From the NCBI RefSeq assembly GCF_022489035.1, contig NZ_JAKVTV010000001.1:558001-622000 (forward strand): 64,000 bases of DNA, written 5' to 3'. The notes beneath the pieces were generated by a model. It was not told where the DNA came from, did no database searches, and saw only the letters and a list, made by a program, of their open reading frames with translations. This document shows, piece after piece, positions 41,996 to 51,229 of the stretch. How positions within the stretch are numbered: position 1 is the first letter of the stretch; each line of letters starts with the position of its first letter. Origin of the DNA: Christiangramia lutea. GTDB lineage: Bacteria > Bacteroidota > Bacteroidia > Flavobacteriales > Flavobacteriaceae. The translations under genes were made by a program, and so were the position numbers.

Positions 41996-43111
41996 CTAAT
42001 CCAGATATACGGTTTTACCGGTCCTGGAGCTTTCCAAAGCTGCTCCAAGGATACGCATCACGATCATGTTGTTTTCCAGAGAACTTAAATCGTATTTTTC
42101 CAAGTTAACTTCATTCCTGATCACTGCTCTAAATAAAGAAAATGGATCGTTGAAGGGATATTCCCTTTCCTTTAGCTGAAAATTCTTTTCATTAAACCCA
42201 TCATATCCTTCTGCAATTCTAAGTCTGAGATCATTGCGATTATCGGCATAGACTACACCATCAAGACCATAGATCTCCATGTCCTTTCTGCCAATTGGCC
42301 AATTCCATGATGCCTGTATCAGGGCATTGGAATCACCATAATCAAGGATAATAATAGCCTCGTCGTCTACCTTTGGATTATTCTCCTTTTGCAACTGCTG
42401 GGTGAAGGCCGTTACTGCTTTCGGAGTTTGCCCATGCTTTAACCAGGTCATCAAATTAGCGCCGTAACATCCAAAATCCATCAGGGCTCCAGCTCCATTC
42501 TCCTTTGGGTCTAGCAACCAATCCAGAAACTCCTTATTGATCCCAAGTTTTTTAGGTCCGCGATGACCGTCCCTAACAATTACTTTTTTCAATTCACCAA
42601 TCTTTCCCTTTTTTATGATTTCCCTGGCTTTGTGATTGGTAGGATACCAGGTAGTTTCATAATTAGTTAAGAGGTGAATGTTGTGTTCTTCGGCAAGCTT
42701 CTGCATTTTTTCAGCGTGATCCAGGTTAACCGCCAGTGGCTTTTCCACCATCACGTGGACGCCTTCCGGAGCAAAGGTTTCCACTATCTCTAGATGATCG
42801 TATATTGTTCCAAATGCAGCAACGGCCTCAGGTTTAGTTTCGGCAAGGAATTCTTCCATAGAATTAAAAACCAGATCCATGGAATATCCATACTTTTTAG
42901 AATATCGTTTAGCCAGTTCCTGGTCTGGCTCAACGATGCCAACGATCTCAACATCGCCAATATCTTCTCTACCCAGGATCCAGTGTACATGAGTATGAGT
43001 TAAACCAATTACTCCTAATTTCAGTGGATCTTCTTTAGTTTGAGAATTAATATTGGAAATCATGGTTAGGCTTGCAAAAAGAAATAGGACTATTTTACAT
43101 CTCATGTGCAT
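41996..43111 (-). CDS. Exported Gfo/Idh/MocA-family oxidoreductase
   Basis: A 371-residue protein with an N-terminal Rossmann domain (LKLGVIGLTHTHVHWI near 33; VEIVGIVEPD; VHVMVEKPLAVNLDHA near 130, whose EKP is the family's catalytic-site signature) and a C-terminal alpha/beta domain. The first 23 residues form a Sec-type signal peptide (ending INSQ); no twin Arg is visible, although exported members of this family usually travel by Tat. The ATG overlaps the stop of the next upstream gene (TAATG). It is convergent with the sulfatase, suggesting sugar processing; this is inference. Confidence 0.85.
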   Translation of the reverse strand: MHMRCKIVLFLFASLTMISNINSQTKEDPLKLGVIGLTHTHVHWILGREDIGDVEIVGIVEPDQELAKRYSKKYGYSMDLVFNSMEEFLAETKPEAVAAFGTIYDHLEIVETFAPEGVHVMVEKPLAVNLDHAEKMQKLAEEHNIHLLTNYETTWYPTNHKAREIIKKGKIGELKKVIVRDGHRGPKKLGINKEFLDWLLDPKENGAGALMDFGCYGANLMTWLKHGQTPKAVTAFTQQLQKENNPKVDDEAIIILDYGDSNALIQASWNWPIGRKDMEIYGLDGVVYADNRNDLRLRIAEGYDGFNEKNFQLKEREYPFNDPFSLFRAVIRNEVNLEKYDLSSLENNMIVMRILGAALESSRTGKTVYLD

Positions 43112-43512
43112 TACTCTAAGTGAATAGATTTTTCTTTACTGAAAAGTGTTTTTCTAAATTCAGCAGGTTTTTTATCATTCAGTAATTCAAGATCACCCTT
43201 TATTTTCATCACTTCTGAAAAATGCTTTTCTCTCAGTTCGAACTCCGGATGGTTGGTATAGGTCGTTATCAATATAAAACTGATAGGATAATCTTCAGTT
43301 GCTTCTGTTTTTAGCATTTGAAAGGAATAAATATACCCTTTATCTAGCGCAATCTCCCTTAGTTTTTTCCAATTATTTTCATAGTAAAAAGCTGCTTCGG
43401 CATGGTTCCCATTCAATATTTCAACAAAATCCAGGGTTGAAATCTTTTCTTCTTTTTGGGCTAAACAGTTAAATCCACAAATTAGAGTGAACAATAGTAT
43501 AATCCTCTTCAT
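43111..43512 (-). CDS. Small secreted protein of unknown function
   Basis: The ATG at 43512 gives 133 residues starting with a signal peptide (MKRIILLFTLICGFNCLAQ). An in-frame start at 43566 adds a segment without export character. The mature part is charged (NNWKKLREIALDKGYIYSF; ITTYTNHPEFELREKHFSEVMK), perhaps a dimeric alpha-beta-barrel-like domain, but I do not recognise it. Its stop overlaps the Gfo/Idh start, so both are probably translated together. Confidence 0.75.
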   Translation of the reverse strand: MKRIILLFTLICGFNCLAQKEEKISTLDFVEILNGNHAEAAFYYENNWKKLREIALDKGYIYSFQMLKTEATEDYPISFILITTYTNHPEFELREKHFSEVMKIKGDLELLNDKKPAEFRKTLFSKEKSIHLE

Positions 43513-43582
43513 TTGAAATTTGATTTTGTAAGGAATCAGGAATATATTAAATACCGGAACATCCAATTTATAAAAACATCAA

Positions 43583-44212
43583 CTATTTTAGGGCAGTTAT
43601 AATCAGATCTCTAACACCAGCCTTATTTGAAGGATTTTTTACGAAATTCACTGCTTTTAACTTCATTTGATTTTCTTTTAGTGCCTCCACCAGGTATCCT
43701 GCTTCATGATAGTTTATATATAATTCTTCATCTGCCGATTCTGAACCTTCATAACCCGATTTTTCATTAGGTGCTTCCATCGTACTTATGAAAAGAACGC
43801 CATCCTTTTTTAAAATATTACTACACTTTTCAATAAAAGAGAGAGACTCATTTTTACTAAGGTAGGGCAGAAAAAAAGCGGCCACGACCCCATCATATTT
43901 TTCTCTAAGCCGAAATAACTCACGTCCATCTAAAACCTTAAATTGAGCAAATGGATTATTTTTCCGGGCCAGGTTCACCATATTCCTTGAAATATCGATG
44001 CCCTGAATTTCAAGGTCTTCTCGCTTTTCTAAAAGATAGCTACTAACATTTCCAGGACCGCAGCCAACATCCAGAATTTTCCTCTTTCCCGGTTCTATTT
44101 GTTGAAGAAATACGTCTAAATATTCAGCATACAATGAAACATCCATATATTTCTTCTCATACTTTATGGCATATTTATTAAAAATCTGTTCTGTTTTCTG
44201 AATTGATTCCAT
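43583..44212 (-). CDS. Class I SAM-dependent methyltransferase
   Basis: A 209-residue methyltransferase. Motif I is ILDVGCGPGNVSSYLLE near residue 40, then IQGIDISRNMVNLARKN (motif II, Asp binding the ribose) near 64, and YDGVVAAFFLPYLS near 105. The C-terminal part is variable, and the substrate cannot be read from sequence. It lies 70 bases before the small secreted-protein gene on the same strand and is probably transcribed with it or separately. Confidence 0.9.
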   Translation of the reverse strand: MESIQKTEQIFNKYAIKYEKKYMDVSLYAEYLDVFLQQIEPGKRKILDVGCGPGNVSSYLLEKREDLEIQGIDISRNMVNLARKNNPFAQFKVLDGRELFRLREKYDGVVAAFFLPYLSKNESLSFIEKCSNILKKDGVLFISTMEAPNEKSGYEGSESADEELYINYHEAGYLVEALKENQMKLKAVNFVKNPSNKAGVRDLIITALK

Positions 44213-44429
44213 TTAGAAAAAGAGTTTAATCAAATTTAGCATATAGACTAACACTCATATATCACTCATTTACAATTATTTGATTTAATTTCATATATTT
44301 AGTTGCTTTTTGGACTGAATAATCAAACTAACAGAACAAAAGCAAGACTTCCCCCTCTTCATACCGCTGATTGTCATGATCAGTTTATTATTCCTGCTTT
44401 TTTAAAGAACTAACTAAATTCAACCAATT

Positions 44430-44894
44430 ATGAGAATCAAGACTTTTTTTCTATTAAGCCTGAGTTTTTTTCTTTTTTCTTCCGTCACGTATGCACAGCA
44501 AATTATTGAATTAACGATCTTGGTGGAAACCAATACCATTACCCAGGATAATATCCCTGAAACATGTCGCTTTGAAAATCAACCTGAAGATACAAGTATC
44601 CTCGATTATACCACATATGTTAGTATAGGTGATAAGGTAAAGTGGAGAATAAAACGTGCTGATGATAACAAAGGTTCTGTAAAGCTCGTGAAATATAAAC
44701 ACGGAACAGGCCCGAGTTTTTTTAACCAGGATTCAATTCCTGAAAAAAATGGAAAAATAGAGGGAACGATCGTTTTAGGATCTGAAAATGAGGTGGATAA
44801 ATATGCCATTGAAATCATGGTGAAGAAAAAAGGAGAGAACGAGTGGGTAAATTACATCATAGACCCCAAACTTCAAATCAAAGCGAGGGAATAA
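44430..44894 (+). CDS. Small secreted protein upstream of the TPR-adenylate cyclase
   Basis: A 154-residue protein with a signal peptide (cut near TYAQ, residue 23). The mature part alternates strands (IIELTILVETNTI; DYTTYVSIGDKVKWRIKRAD; KYAIEIMVKKKGENEWVNYIIDPKLQI), looking like a beta-sandwich. I do not recognise a family. The next gene, the membrane adenylate cyclase, starts 6 bases after the stop (or 33, by the inner ATG), so a shared transcript is likely. A role as ligand or modulator of the cyclase is a guess from position. Confidence 0.8.
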   Translation: MRIKTFFLLSLSFFLFSSVTYAQQIIELTILVETNTITQDNIPETCRFENQPEDTSILDYTTYVSIGDKVKWRIKRADDNKGSVKLVKYKHGTGPSFFNQDSIPEKNGKIEGTIVLGSENEVDKYAIEIMVKKKGENEWVNYIIDPKLQIKARE

Positions 44895-44927
44895 GGCTAT
44901 ATGCATAAAATTGAAGGGCATAGAAAA

Positions 44928-46748
44928 ATGGAAGTAAGAATTTTAGCAATTCTGCTTTTCTCCTGTTTTTTTTTCACTGAATCAGTTTTTTCACAAACTC
45001 TATCTGAAGCAGACAGCCTTGAAAGTATTTATGAGAATGGCAGCAAAGAGCAAAAGAAAGATTTGAAGCTGCTTAGGAATCTTGCAGGCAAAACGAATGA
45101 ACCCAATAAGAAACTCAAATATTCCCGTGAGCTTATTGAGGAAAGTAAAAATAGAGGAATAGATACTACTTTATATTTTGGTTTTCTTCAAATTGGGAAC
45201 GCCTATGTTTCTAAAGCCGATTACAGTAAAGCTCTGGACAATTATTTTAAAGCCTCCAATTATGCCAGAACCGATTCTGATGCTGGTATCATAAAATTAA
45301 CCATTGCAGATGTATATTCTCTAACCAATAATTATGAAAGATCTGTGGGTTATTACGAGGAAGCAATCGAATATTTTAAAAAGGCCAATGATTCCCTTGC
45401 TTTAGGATCTGCATTATTTAATGCCGGAGATGGTTATTTAAAAGCTAATCAACTGGAAAAAGCAGAGAATTATATCATTGAAGCGGAAGATATATTCAAC
45501 GCTATTAACTATTCTACTGGTATAGCATATTGCACTGGTACACTTGGGTTAATTTATGCAGAACAGGGGAAAAATGATGAAGCTGAAGAGAATATTCAAA
45601 AAGCCATACAATTGCTGGAAAAAGAAGAAGATTATTCTCCAATTAGTGAATTTCTAACAGGAATGGCCGAGATCTATACTGAAAAAGACCAGGATTCCAT
45701 TGCCCTGGAATTTGCCTTCATAAGCCGGGATCTAGCAAAAAGCTACGGATTTAAAAACGAAATCATTCAGGCAAATCAAAAACTTGCACAAATTTATGAG
45801 AAAACTGGAAATATACCAGAGGCTTATAAATATTACAAGGAGTATATTTTTTACAGGGATAGTGTATTAAATGTGGAAACTGCCCAGAACATCGCCGGTT
45901 TAAGGGCAGATTATGAAGTGTCTCAGAAACAGGCAGAAATAGACCTGCTTTCAGAACAAAGAAGGAACCAGCAGATCCTGGTTATTTCTATTGCTGTAGT
46001 TACTGCCCTTATAGGTTTATTAGCCTTCGGCTTATTCCGCAGAAATCGTTACATAAACAGAACGAGCAGTATTATTGAGAAAGAAAGAAATAGAGCAGAA
46101 CTTCTTCTTCTAAACATTCTACCGGAACAAACTGCCGAAGAATTGAAAAAAAACGGAAGGGTAAAAGCCAAAAAATTCGCCTCAGTTACCGTTTTATTTG
46201 CAGATTTTAAAAGGTTTACCCTGGTTGCTGAAAAGTTACCACCTGAAAGACTCATTAAAACGATCGATTATTATTTCTCCCAGTTTGACAAAATCACAGA
46301 CAAATATGGAATTGAGAAGATCAAAACCATTGGCGACAGTTATATGGCAGTAGGCGGTTTACCATATCCATCTCACGATCACGCCACTAGAATGCTGCTA
46401 GCCGCATTTGAAATGACCGAATTCGTAAAGGAAACTAAAGAGAAATCATTGTTTGATGATGCCGATTTTGAGGTGCGAATTGGATTGAATTCCGGACCCG
46501 TGGTTGCCGGCGTGGTTGGTACTAAAAAATTCGCATACGACATCTGGGGTGACACCGTAAATATTGCGGCAAGAATGGAATCTCATTCAGAAATAGGAAG
46601 GATCAATATTTCTGAAAATACCTATGACCTGATTAAAGATGAGTTTGAATGTGAGTACCGCGGAAAAGTAGAGGTGAAAAATCAAAGGATACTAAAGATG
46701 TATTACGTAAATGCCGTAAAGGAAGGCGTTAGAAAAAAGGCTGTTTAG
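44928..46748 (+). CDS. TPR-sensor class III adenylate cyclase
   Basis: The ATG at 44928 (MEVRILAILLFS) gives 606 residues with a signal peptide; 44901 is an alternative ATG. The N-terminal ~330 residues hold TPR repeats (for example YVSKADYSKALDNYFKASNY, GLIYAEQGKNDEAEENIQKA). One TM follows near 347-368, a short coiled linker, then the class III cyclase domain (about 420-590). Metal Asp are in VLFADFKRF and KTIGDSYMAVGG. The Lys before KTIGD and the Asp in YDIWGDTVNIAARM indicate ATP rather than GTP. Periplasmic TPR, cytoplasmic cyclase is the expected layout. Confidence 0.9.
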   Translation: MEVRILAILLFSCFFFTESVFSQTLSEADSLESIYENGSKEQKKDLKLLRNLAGKTNEPNKKLKYSRELIEESKNRGIDTTLYFGFLQIGNAYVSKADYSKALDNYFKASNYARTDSDAGIIKLTIADVYSLTNNYERSVGYYEEAIEYFKKANDSLALGSALFNAGDGYLKANQLEKAENYIIEAEDIFNAINYSTGIAYCTGTLGLIYAEQGKNDEAEENIQKAIQLLEKEEDYSPISEFLTGMAEIYTEKDQDSIALEFAFISRDLAKSYGFKNEIIQANQKLAQIYEKTGNIPEAYKYYKEYIFYRDSVLNVETAQNIAGLRADYEVSQKQAEIDLLSEQRRNQQILVISIAVVTALIGLLAFGLFRRNRYINRTSSIIEKERNRAELLLLNILPEQTAEELKKNGRVKAKKFASVTVLFADFKRFTLVAEKLPPERLIKTIDYYFSQFDKITDKYGIEKIKTIGDSYMAVGGLPYPSHDHATRMLLAAFEMTEFVKETKEKSLFDDADFEVRIGLNSGPVVAGVVGTKKFAYDIWGDTVNIAARMESHSEIGRINISENTYDLIKDEFECEYRGKVEVKNQRILKMYYVNAVKEGVRKKAV

Positions 46749-46784
46749 ATCATTTAAGGAAATAATTGGCCTTCTCAGCATATT

Positions 46785-46970
46785 TTATTCCGACCTTACC
46801 CTGGATTTCCTGGTTTTTCCATCAACCATAAATCTACCAGTGATCGTCCAGCCTATGCCAAGACCAATAAGCATTCCAGACAGTAAATGAACACCAGTTC
46901 TTTCAAAAAAATAACCAAGAAGAATTCCCGTGATAATACTTCCTACTCCCAGGATTCGCACTTTATTCAT
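46785..46970 (-). CDS. Small two-helix membrane protein
   Basis: A 61-residue protein with two hydrophobic Gly-rich stretches (ILGVGSIITGILLGYFF and LLSGMLIGLGIGWTI) and a basic tail (GKTRKSRVRSE). The pattern is that of a small inner-membrane protein. It is shorter than usual annotation limits but has no overlapping better gene. It faces the cyclase gene, 36 bases apart. I cannot name it. Confidence 0.6.
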   Translation of the reverse strand: MNKVRILGVGSIITGILLGYFFERTGVHLLSGMLIGLGIGWTITGRFMVDGKTRKSRVRSE

Positions 46971-47164
46971 GATTTCTCATTTAAAGGTCCTCTACTAAAA
47001 AATGCGGAGTAGGGATAGCATTGTTAGATTAAGACCAGATTTGGATGTTAAACATAAAAATTAATTCTTGAATTCATCAGGATTAAAGCAACTTTTCGAC
47101 AAAACACGCTGTTTTAACAAATGTTGACTATTTGCTTCTGAATTCCGGTTTCATATAATGATTA

Positions 47165-48481
47165 TTATTCGGTCTTAAACTCATCCATTTTTGAAAGCCT
47201 GTACATAAGGATAGCCGCTCTTTTTGCCTGGACGGCAACTTTATCGATATTTCCTGTTTCATTTACCGTATGATTATTTGCACCGCTCAATCCAAGGCCA
47301 TCGACGGCCATCTTTACGTGGCCCGAAGTGAAGGAAATATCAGCTGCCCCGGCATTTCTTGGGTTAACCGCATACACTTCACCAAAACCAAGATCCTGGC
47401 TTATTTTGTCATAAAACTCCAATATCTTTAAAGATCCATCTGTTTTAGCCAGCGGAGGGTAACCAGCATCGTCAAAGCTTAGTTCTGCTTTAGTTTGAGG
47501 ATAGTTATCTGAAACTATATTTTGCATTATTTTCTTAGCCTTATCTAATTGTTGTAAAGACACTGCCCGGATATCTCCCCTAACGATCGTTCTTTCTGCA
47601 ACTACATTGGTTTTTCCCAATGCAGAGCCCCCGGTTTCATCCTTTTTCAGGTCTACCGAGGTTCCGCCAAGAATAAACCCCGGATTAAAGGTGAGATTTT
47701 CTTCTTTAGCTAATTCCTGATAAAATCCAGTCAAAATCCTGGAGGCTTCATAAATTGCACCTGTTCCTACTCTATCTGTAAAAACCTGTGAAGAGTGAGC
47801 TGGATTCCCGGTGACTTCCAACTTCCAACTAGTAGATCCCCTTCTGGCCACCACTATAGTTTCATGTTTTCCATCGCCATTTTCAAACCCTAAAGCGACA
47901 TCTGCACGTTTTGCTGCATCAACAAGGTCTTTTTTGGAAAGCTGTAAAGGATCTCCACTCTTTTCTTCATCTCCCGTCATCACGATTTCAATAGACATCT
48001 CATCAAGTAGACCGGCATCTTTTAAAGCTCGCATGGCAAGGATGATTATAACGTCGCCACCTTTCATGTCTCCTACACCGGGACCTTTCATAACCGTATC
48101 ATTTTCCATAGAAGAATCCTGAAAAGGACTATCCAGTTCAAAGACAGTATCCAGGTGACCAATTAACAAGAGTTTCAAACCAGGTTCTCCTATATGCGTC
48201 GCTATCAAATGACCTGCTCTGCCATAGGCTTCACCTGAAGTTATTTCTGTTTTAAACCCAAGTTTATCCAGTTCTGCTTTAAAAAGATTTCCAACTTTCC
48301 GAACCCCCTCAAAATTCATGGTACCGCTGTTAATATTTACCGATTTTTCAAGTAATTCGAGAGCAGCCTTTTCATTTTCATCAATAGATTGAACGATCTT
48401 CTCTTCATTTTTATCCAGCTGAGCAGTTAAAAAGAATGGTGAGACAAATAACAAAAAGGCAAAGAATCCCTTTATTTTCAT
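47165..48481 (-). CDS. M20-family carboxypeptidase G2-like exported peptidase
   Basis: A 438-residue M20 zinc peptidase with signal peptide (cut near LTAQ, residue 21). Zinc-site blocks are LLIGHLDTVFE near 105, PGVGDMKGGDVIIILA near 133, VMTGDEEKSGDP near 162, and the C-terminal GLGLSGANNHTVNETG near 405. This is the glutamate carboxypeptidase/CPG2 group, which removes C-terminal glutamate from folates and peptides; the actual substrate is unknown. It is periplasmic by signal. It is separated from the upstream membrane-protein gene by 44 bases on the same strand. Confidence 0.9.
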   Translation of the reverse strand: MKIKGFFAFLLFVSPFFLTAQLDKNEEKIVQSIDENEKAALELLEKSVNINSGTMNFEGVRKVGNLFKAELDKLGFKTEITSGEAYGRAGHLIATHIGEPGLKLLLIGHLDTVFELDSPFQDSSMENDTVMKGPGVGDMKGGDVIIILAMRALKDAGLLDEMSIEIVMTGDEEKSGDPLQLSKKDLVDAAKRADVALGFENGDGKHETIVVARRGSTSWKLEVTGNPAHSSQVFTDRVGTGAIYEASRILTGFYQELAKEENLTFNPGFILGGTSVDLKKDETGGSALGKTNVVAERTIVRGDIRAVSLQQLDKAKKIMQNIVSDNYPQTKAELSFDDAGYPPLAKTDGSLKILEFYDKISQDLGFGEVYAVNPRNAGAADISFTSGHVKMAVDGLGLSGANNHTVNETGNIDKVAVQAKRAAILMYRLSKMDEFKTE

Positions 48482-48525
48482 AAACCAGTTTTTTAATTTC
48501 TGCTCTAATTTACAAAAAACACCTT

Positions 48526-49539
48526 CTAATTTTTATGGGCGTCAATTTGTTCTTTGAATTTCAATTTATCATCAATATGCAAGGCTATAATTTTAAAATT
48601 CTTCCTTTTACCATAAAGGCTGGTCAAAGTTTCCTCTTTCTTTAAGTGAAGGATGATATTATGACTTTCCAGGTTACCAAGTAAGGATAATTTTGCAGTA
48701 TCAGAGTCTAATTCAATATCCCTGCTGGAAATTTCTACGGTAACTATATTTTTCAGATCTATCACTGTTTCTTTCATAATCCCATAATTCAAAAATAATT
48801 TCTTATCAACTATATAAACAGGCCTTTTCGAAAGGGAACGGGTAAAACCAAACAACTGCATGATCGAATACAGCCCTAAAACAGTTAAAATTAATGCCAA
48901 AGTCTCATTCCACATTGCCAGTAAAATATGTAACACAACTGTTTCAACGAGAATAAGGAATATAATAGCCGAAAAAAGAGCGATGGAACCGCTTTCTTTA
49001 TGATAATGAAATTCATGATCTTTCAGGTCTCTTTTTCTCCAGTTAAAAAATCCGTAATAGAATACAGCCATCTCTGTTACCATTGGAATTACAAGTGGTG
49101 CCGGAAAAATTTCTTTACAGGATTTCTTCAAAACGTTGTAAAAATCAGCATTCTCCTGGTTATTACTTCTGTAAATCTTTAAAGCCAAATACACTTTATG
49201 AACTACGAAGCCTAAAACAAAAACTTCAGCAACAGGAATCCCCCAGGTTTTAAAGAGGTCAAGAAAATATTGATTTTCAGCAGGTATAATGAATTTACAG
49301 ATAATTAATCCCAGGATCATTATAGGAAGAATCGTTGTTTTAGGGATCTTCGTTTTTCTTATCAAAAGGAAATATAAAAACGGAATCAATATTAACAGGT
49401 CAAAAGTGAGGCCTATAGAAAGAAGGTCTGCGTTTTCCCTGAATCCTGCTACGGCGGTTAAGAAAACCAAACAGGTGATCAAAAATAGGGGGAGGAAAAA
49501 AATTAAAAATGTATGTTTTGAAGATGTAGCTCTCAGCAT
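48526..49539 (-). CDS. Multi-spanning membrane protein of unknown function
   Basis: A 337-residue protein with about nine hydrophobic segments (roughly 12-30, 37-60, 69-85, 97-118, 145-170, 190-235 in two) and a C-terminal soluble part (about 245-337) resembling a PH-like domain with strands (PVYIVDKKLFLNYGIMKETV; IVTVEISSRDIELDSDTAKLSL). This combination occurs in uncharacterised flavobacterial proteins. I do not recognise a named family. It is upstream of the carboxypeptidase on the same strand. Confidence 0.78.
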   Translation of the reverse strand: MLRATSSKHTFLIFFLPLFLITCLVFLTAVAGFRENADLLSIGLTFDLLILIPFLYFLLIRKTKIPKTTILPIMILGLIICKFIIPAENQYFLDLFKTWGIPVAEVFVLGFVVHKVYLALKIYRSNNQENADFYNVLKKSCKEIFPAPLVIPMVTEMAVFYYGFFNWRKRDLKDHEFHYHKESGSIALFSAIIFLILVETVVLHILLAMWNETLALILTVLGLYSIMQLFGFTRSLSKRPVYIVDKKLFLNYGIMKETVIDLKNIVTVEISSRDIELDSDTAKLSLLGNLESHNIILHLKKEETLTSLYGKRKNFKIIALHIDDKLKFKEQIDAHKN

Positions 49540-49606
49540 ACCTATAGAGTATTTAATCTTTAGCTATAAGACGTCTTACTTCTTAAATGTTACACGTTGA
49601 TTCCCA

Positions 49607-50500
49607 TTAATTTACCCTTAGCTCATCTTTCATAAAATGATTTATATACCCGGCGATCTCCTCACCTTTTTCCTCCTGTAAAAAGTGACCGGCATTCCTG
49701 ATAATGATCTTTTCTTGTTCTGAACTTGAAGGAATCAATTTATAGAAGAATTTTTCCATTCCACTGAAAACCCTGTCCTTATCTGAAAACATTACCAAAG
49801 CAGGCTTATTCCATTTTGAAAGGGTCTCCCTGGCTTTCAGCAATCTGTCAACTCCTTCTGCATCTGGCCTGGAAGGTACAAGTTGGGGAAAAGCCCTTGC
49901 TGAATCTTTATATTTTTTATTTGGAAAAGGCGCATTATAAGCTCCAACAACCTCTTTAGGTAATTTTACTACGGTCCCAAACTGGACAATATCACCAATG
50001 GGAATAGACGGATGATATTTTGAAAACCACTGCCATAATTTAAAAAACCAGGGAAGATTCTTTCCTTTCGGTAGAAACGTGTTCATGACTACTACCCTTT
50101 TAAACCTTTCCGGGTATTCCCCTAACAGGCTCAATCCTAACAAACCTCCCCAATCCTGAACAACAAGAGTGATATCATTCAGTTCAAGTTTATCTATAAA
50201 GTTTTTCAGGGACCTAAAATGCAGATCGAAAGTATAATTCTTCCTGCCGACGATCTTATCAGATCTTCCAAACCCGATCATATCTGGAGCAATAAATCGA
50301 TAATCGTTCAGGACCGGGATAAATTTTCGATATAGATAAGACCAGGTTGGTTCACCATGAAGGGCGAGGATAATTTCCCCGGAACCTTCATCTACATAAT
50401 GCATTTGAAGGGAACCAAAATTCACATAATTTTCCTGGTATGGGAAATCAGTGATCGATTTAAATCTTTCCGGATCGGTTTGTAAAATTTCCATCTTCAT
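49607..50500 (-). CDS. DhlA-type haloalkane dehalogenase (alpha/beta hydrolase)
   Basis: A 297-residue alpha/beta hydrolase. HGEPTWSYLYRK near residue 48 is the oxyanion-loop motif of haloalkane dehalogenase subfamily I, and VVQDWGGLLGLSL near 117 holds the nucleophile Asp followed by the halide-binding Trp. The acid Asp is in VMFSDKDRVF near 238 and the base His in NAGHFLQEEKG near 273, completing an Asp-Asp-His triad. It would hydrolyse carbon-halogen bonds. Esterases and epoxide hydrolases share the fold, but the HGEPTWSYLYRK and QDWGG pair favours the dehalogenase. It is a single gene. Confidence 0.85.
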   Translation of the reverse strand: MKMEILQTDPERFKSITDFPYQENYVNFGSLQMHYVDEGSGEIILALHGEPTWSYLYRKFIPVLNDYRFIAPDMIGFGRSDKIVGRKNYTFDLHFRSLKNFIDKLELNDITLVVQDWGGLLGLSLLGEYPERFKRVVVMNTFLPKGKNLPWFFKLWQWFSKYHPSIPIGDIVQFGTVVKLPKEVVGAYNAPFPNKKYKDSARAFPQLVPSRPDAEGVDRLLKARETLSKWNKPALVMFSDKDRVFSGMEKFFYKLIPSSSEQEKIIIRNAGHFLQEEKGEEIAGYINHFMKDELRVN

Positions 50501-50599
50501 TCGGTTTTTAGCAACAAGGCAACAATGGTAAGACGGTAAATTGAGGATCTAACTTATAGGCTTCAAGTTAAATAAATAATATGGAATTGAAATAACTAC

Positions 50600-51229
50600 C
50601 TATTCATTACAATTTAGCAATTCCTGGAACTTACTATAGAACAGCCCAAGATGATAACCATCCATCAAGGCATGGTGTACATGAACCGATACAGGCATAA
50701 TCCTCCGATTATTTTCTGATGTCAGTTTCCCAAATGAAACCTTAGGGCAGCTGTCCTGAGAAGAATAGCTACGGGCATGGGAAAGGGAAGTAAATTTTAA
50801 CCATGGAATGGCAGAATAATGAACTTCGTTCAAACGAACCTTCTCCAGCATTAATCCCCTTCCAGACCTGATTCGTTGAATCTCCTTTTCTGCATTCATT
50901 AAAAACCTGGAAATATCTTCATCATATATGATATGTGAAAAACCGAAGGTATTGTCTTCCCGACTTATCGTAGCCGAAGCATTGATTTTATCATAAATAT
51001 AGACTTTCCCGTCGTCTATCCTGTACCTAAAAGCCTCAATTGAATTTACAGCTTTGGAAGCCAGATGTAAATAGTAGAGAAAAAATGAAATCTTCTCCTT
51101 TTTGCATCTTTCATATGCTTTAGTGCAATCTACATTCACTACCGATCCAAAGAATGGTTCTTCAAATTTGGAAAAAAATTCAAAATGCTCCTTTCGGTTC
51201 CAGGTAGAAATATCTAATTCGGTTCTCAT
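50600..51229 (-). CDS. CatA-like chloramphenicol acetyltransferase family protein
   Basis: A 209-residue acetyl-CoA-dependent acyltransferase. HHALMDGYHLGLFYSKFQ near 187 is the catalytic motif HHxxxDG of type A chloramphenicol acetyltransferases, whose second His is the base. The start WNRKEHFEFFSKFEEPFFG and the segments FRYRIDDGKVYIYD and ATISREDNTFGF resemble CatA. Many chromosomal relatives do not use chloramphenicol, so resistance is not shown. No mobile element lies near it, and codon use looks like its neighbours. Confidence 0.88.
   Translation of the reverse strand: MRTELDISTWNRKEHFEFFSKFEEPFFGSVVNVDCTKAYERCKKEKISFFLYYLHLASKAVNSIEAFRYRIDDGKVYIYDKINASATISREDNTFGFSHIIYDEDISRFLMNAEKEIQRIRSGRGLMLEKVRLNEVHYSAIPWLKFTSLSHARSYSSQDSCPKVSFGKLTSENNRRIMPVSVHVHHALMDGYHLGLFYSKFQELLNCNE

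Noticed and set aside
40348-43111. A polysaccharide utilisation locus around the sulfatase
   Set aside because: There is no SusC/SusD pair, no glycoside hydrolase and no matching regulator nearby. Only the sulfatase and the Gfo/Idh gene could hint at sugar use.
50600-51229. The CatA-like gene as part of a resistance transposon
   Set aside because: No transposase, integrase, terminal repeats or change in base composition was seen around it.
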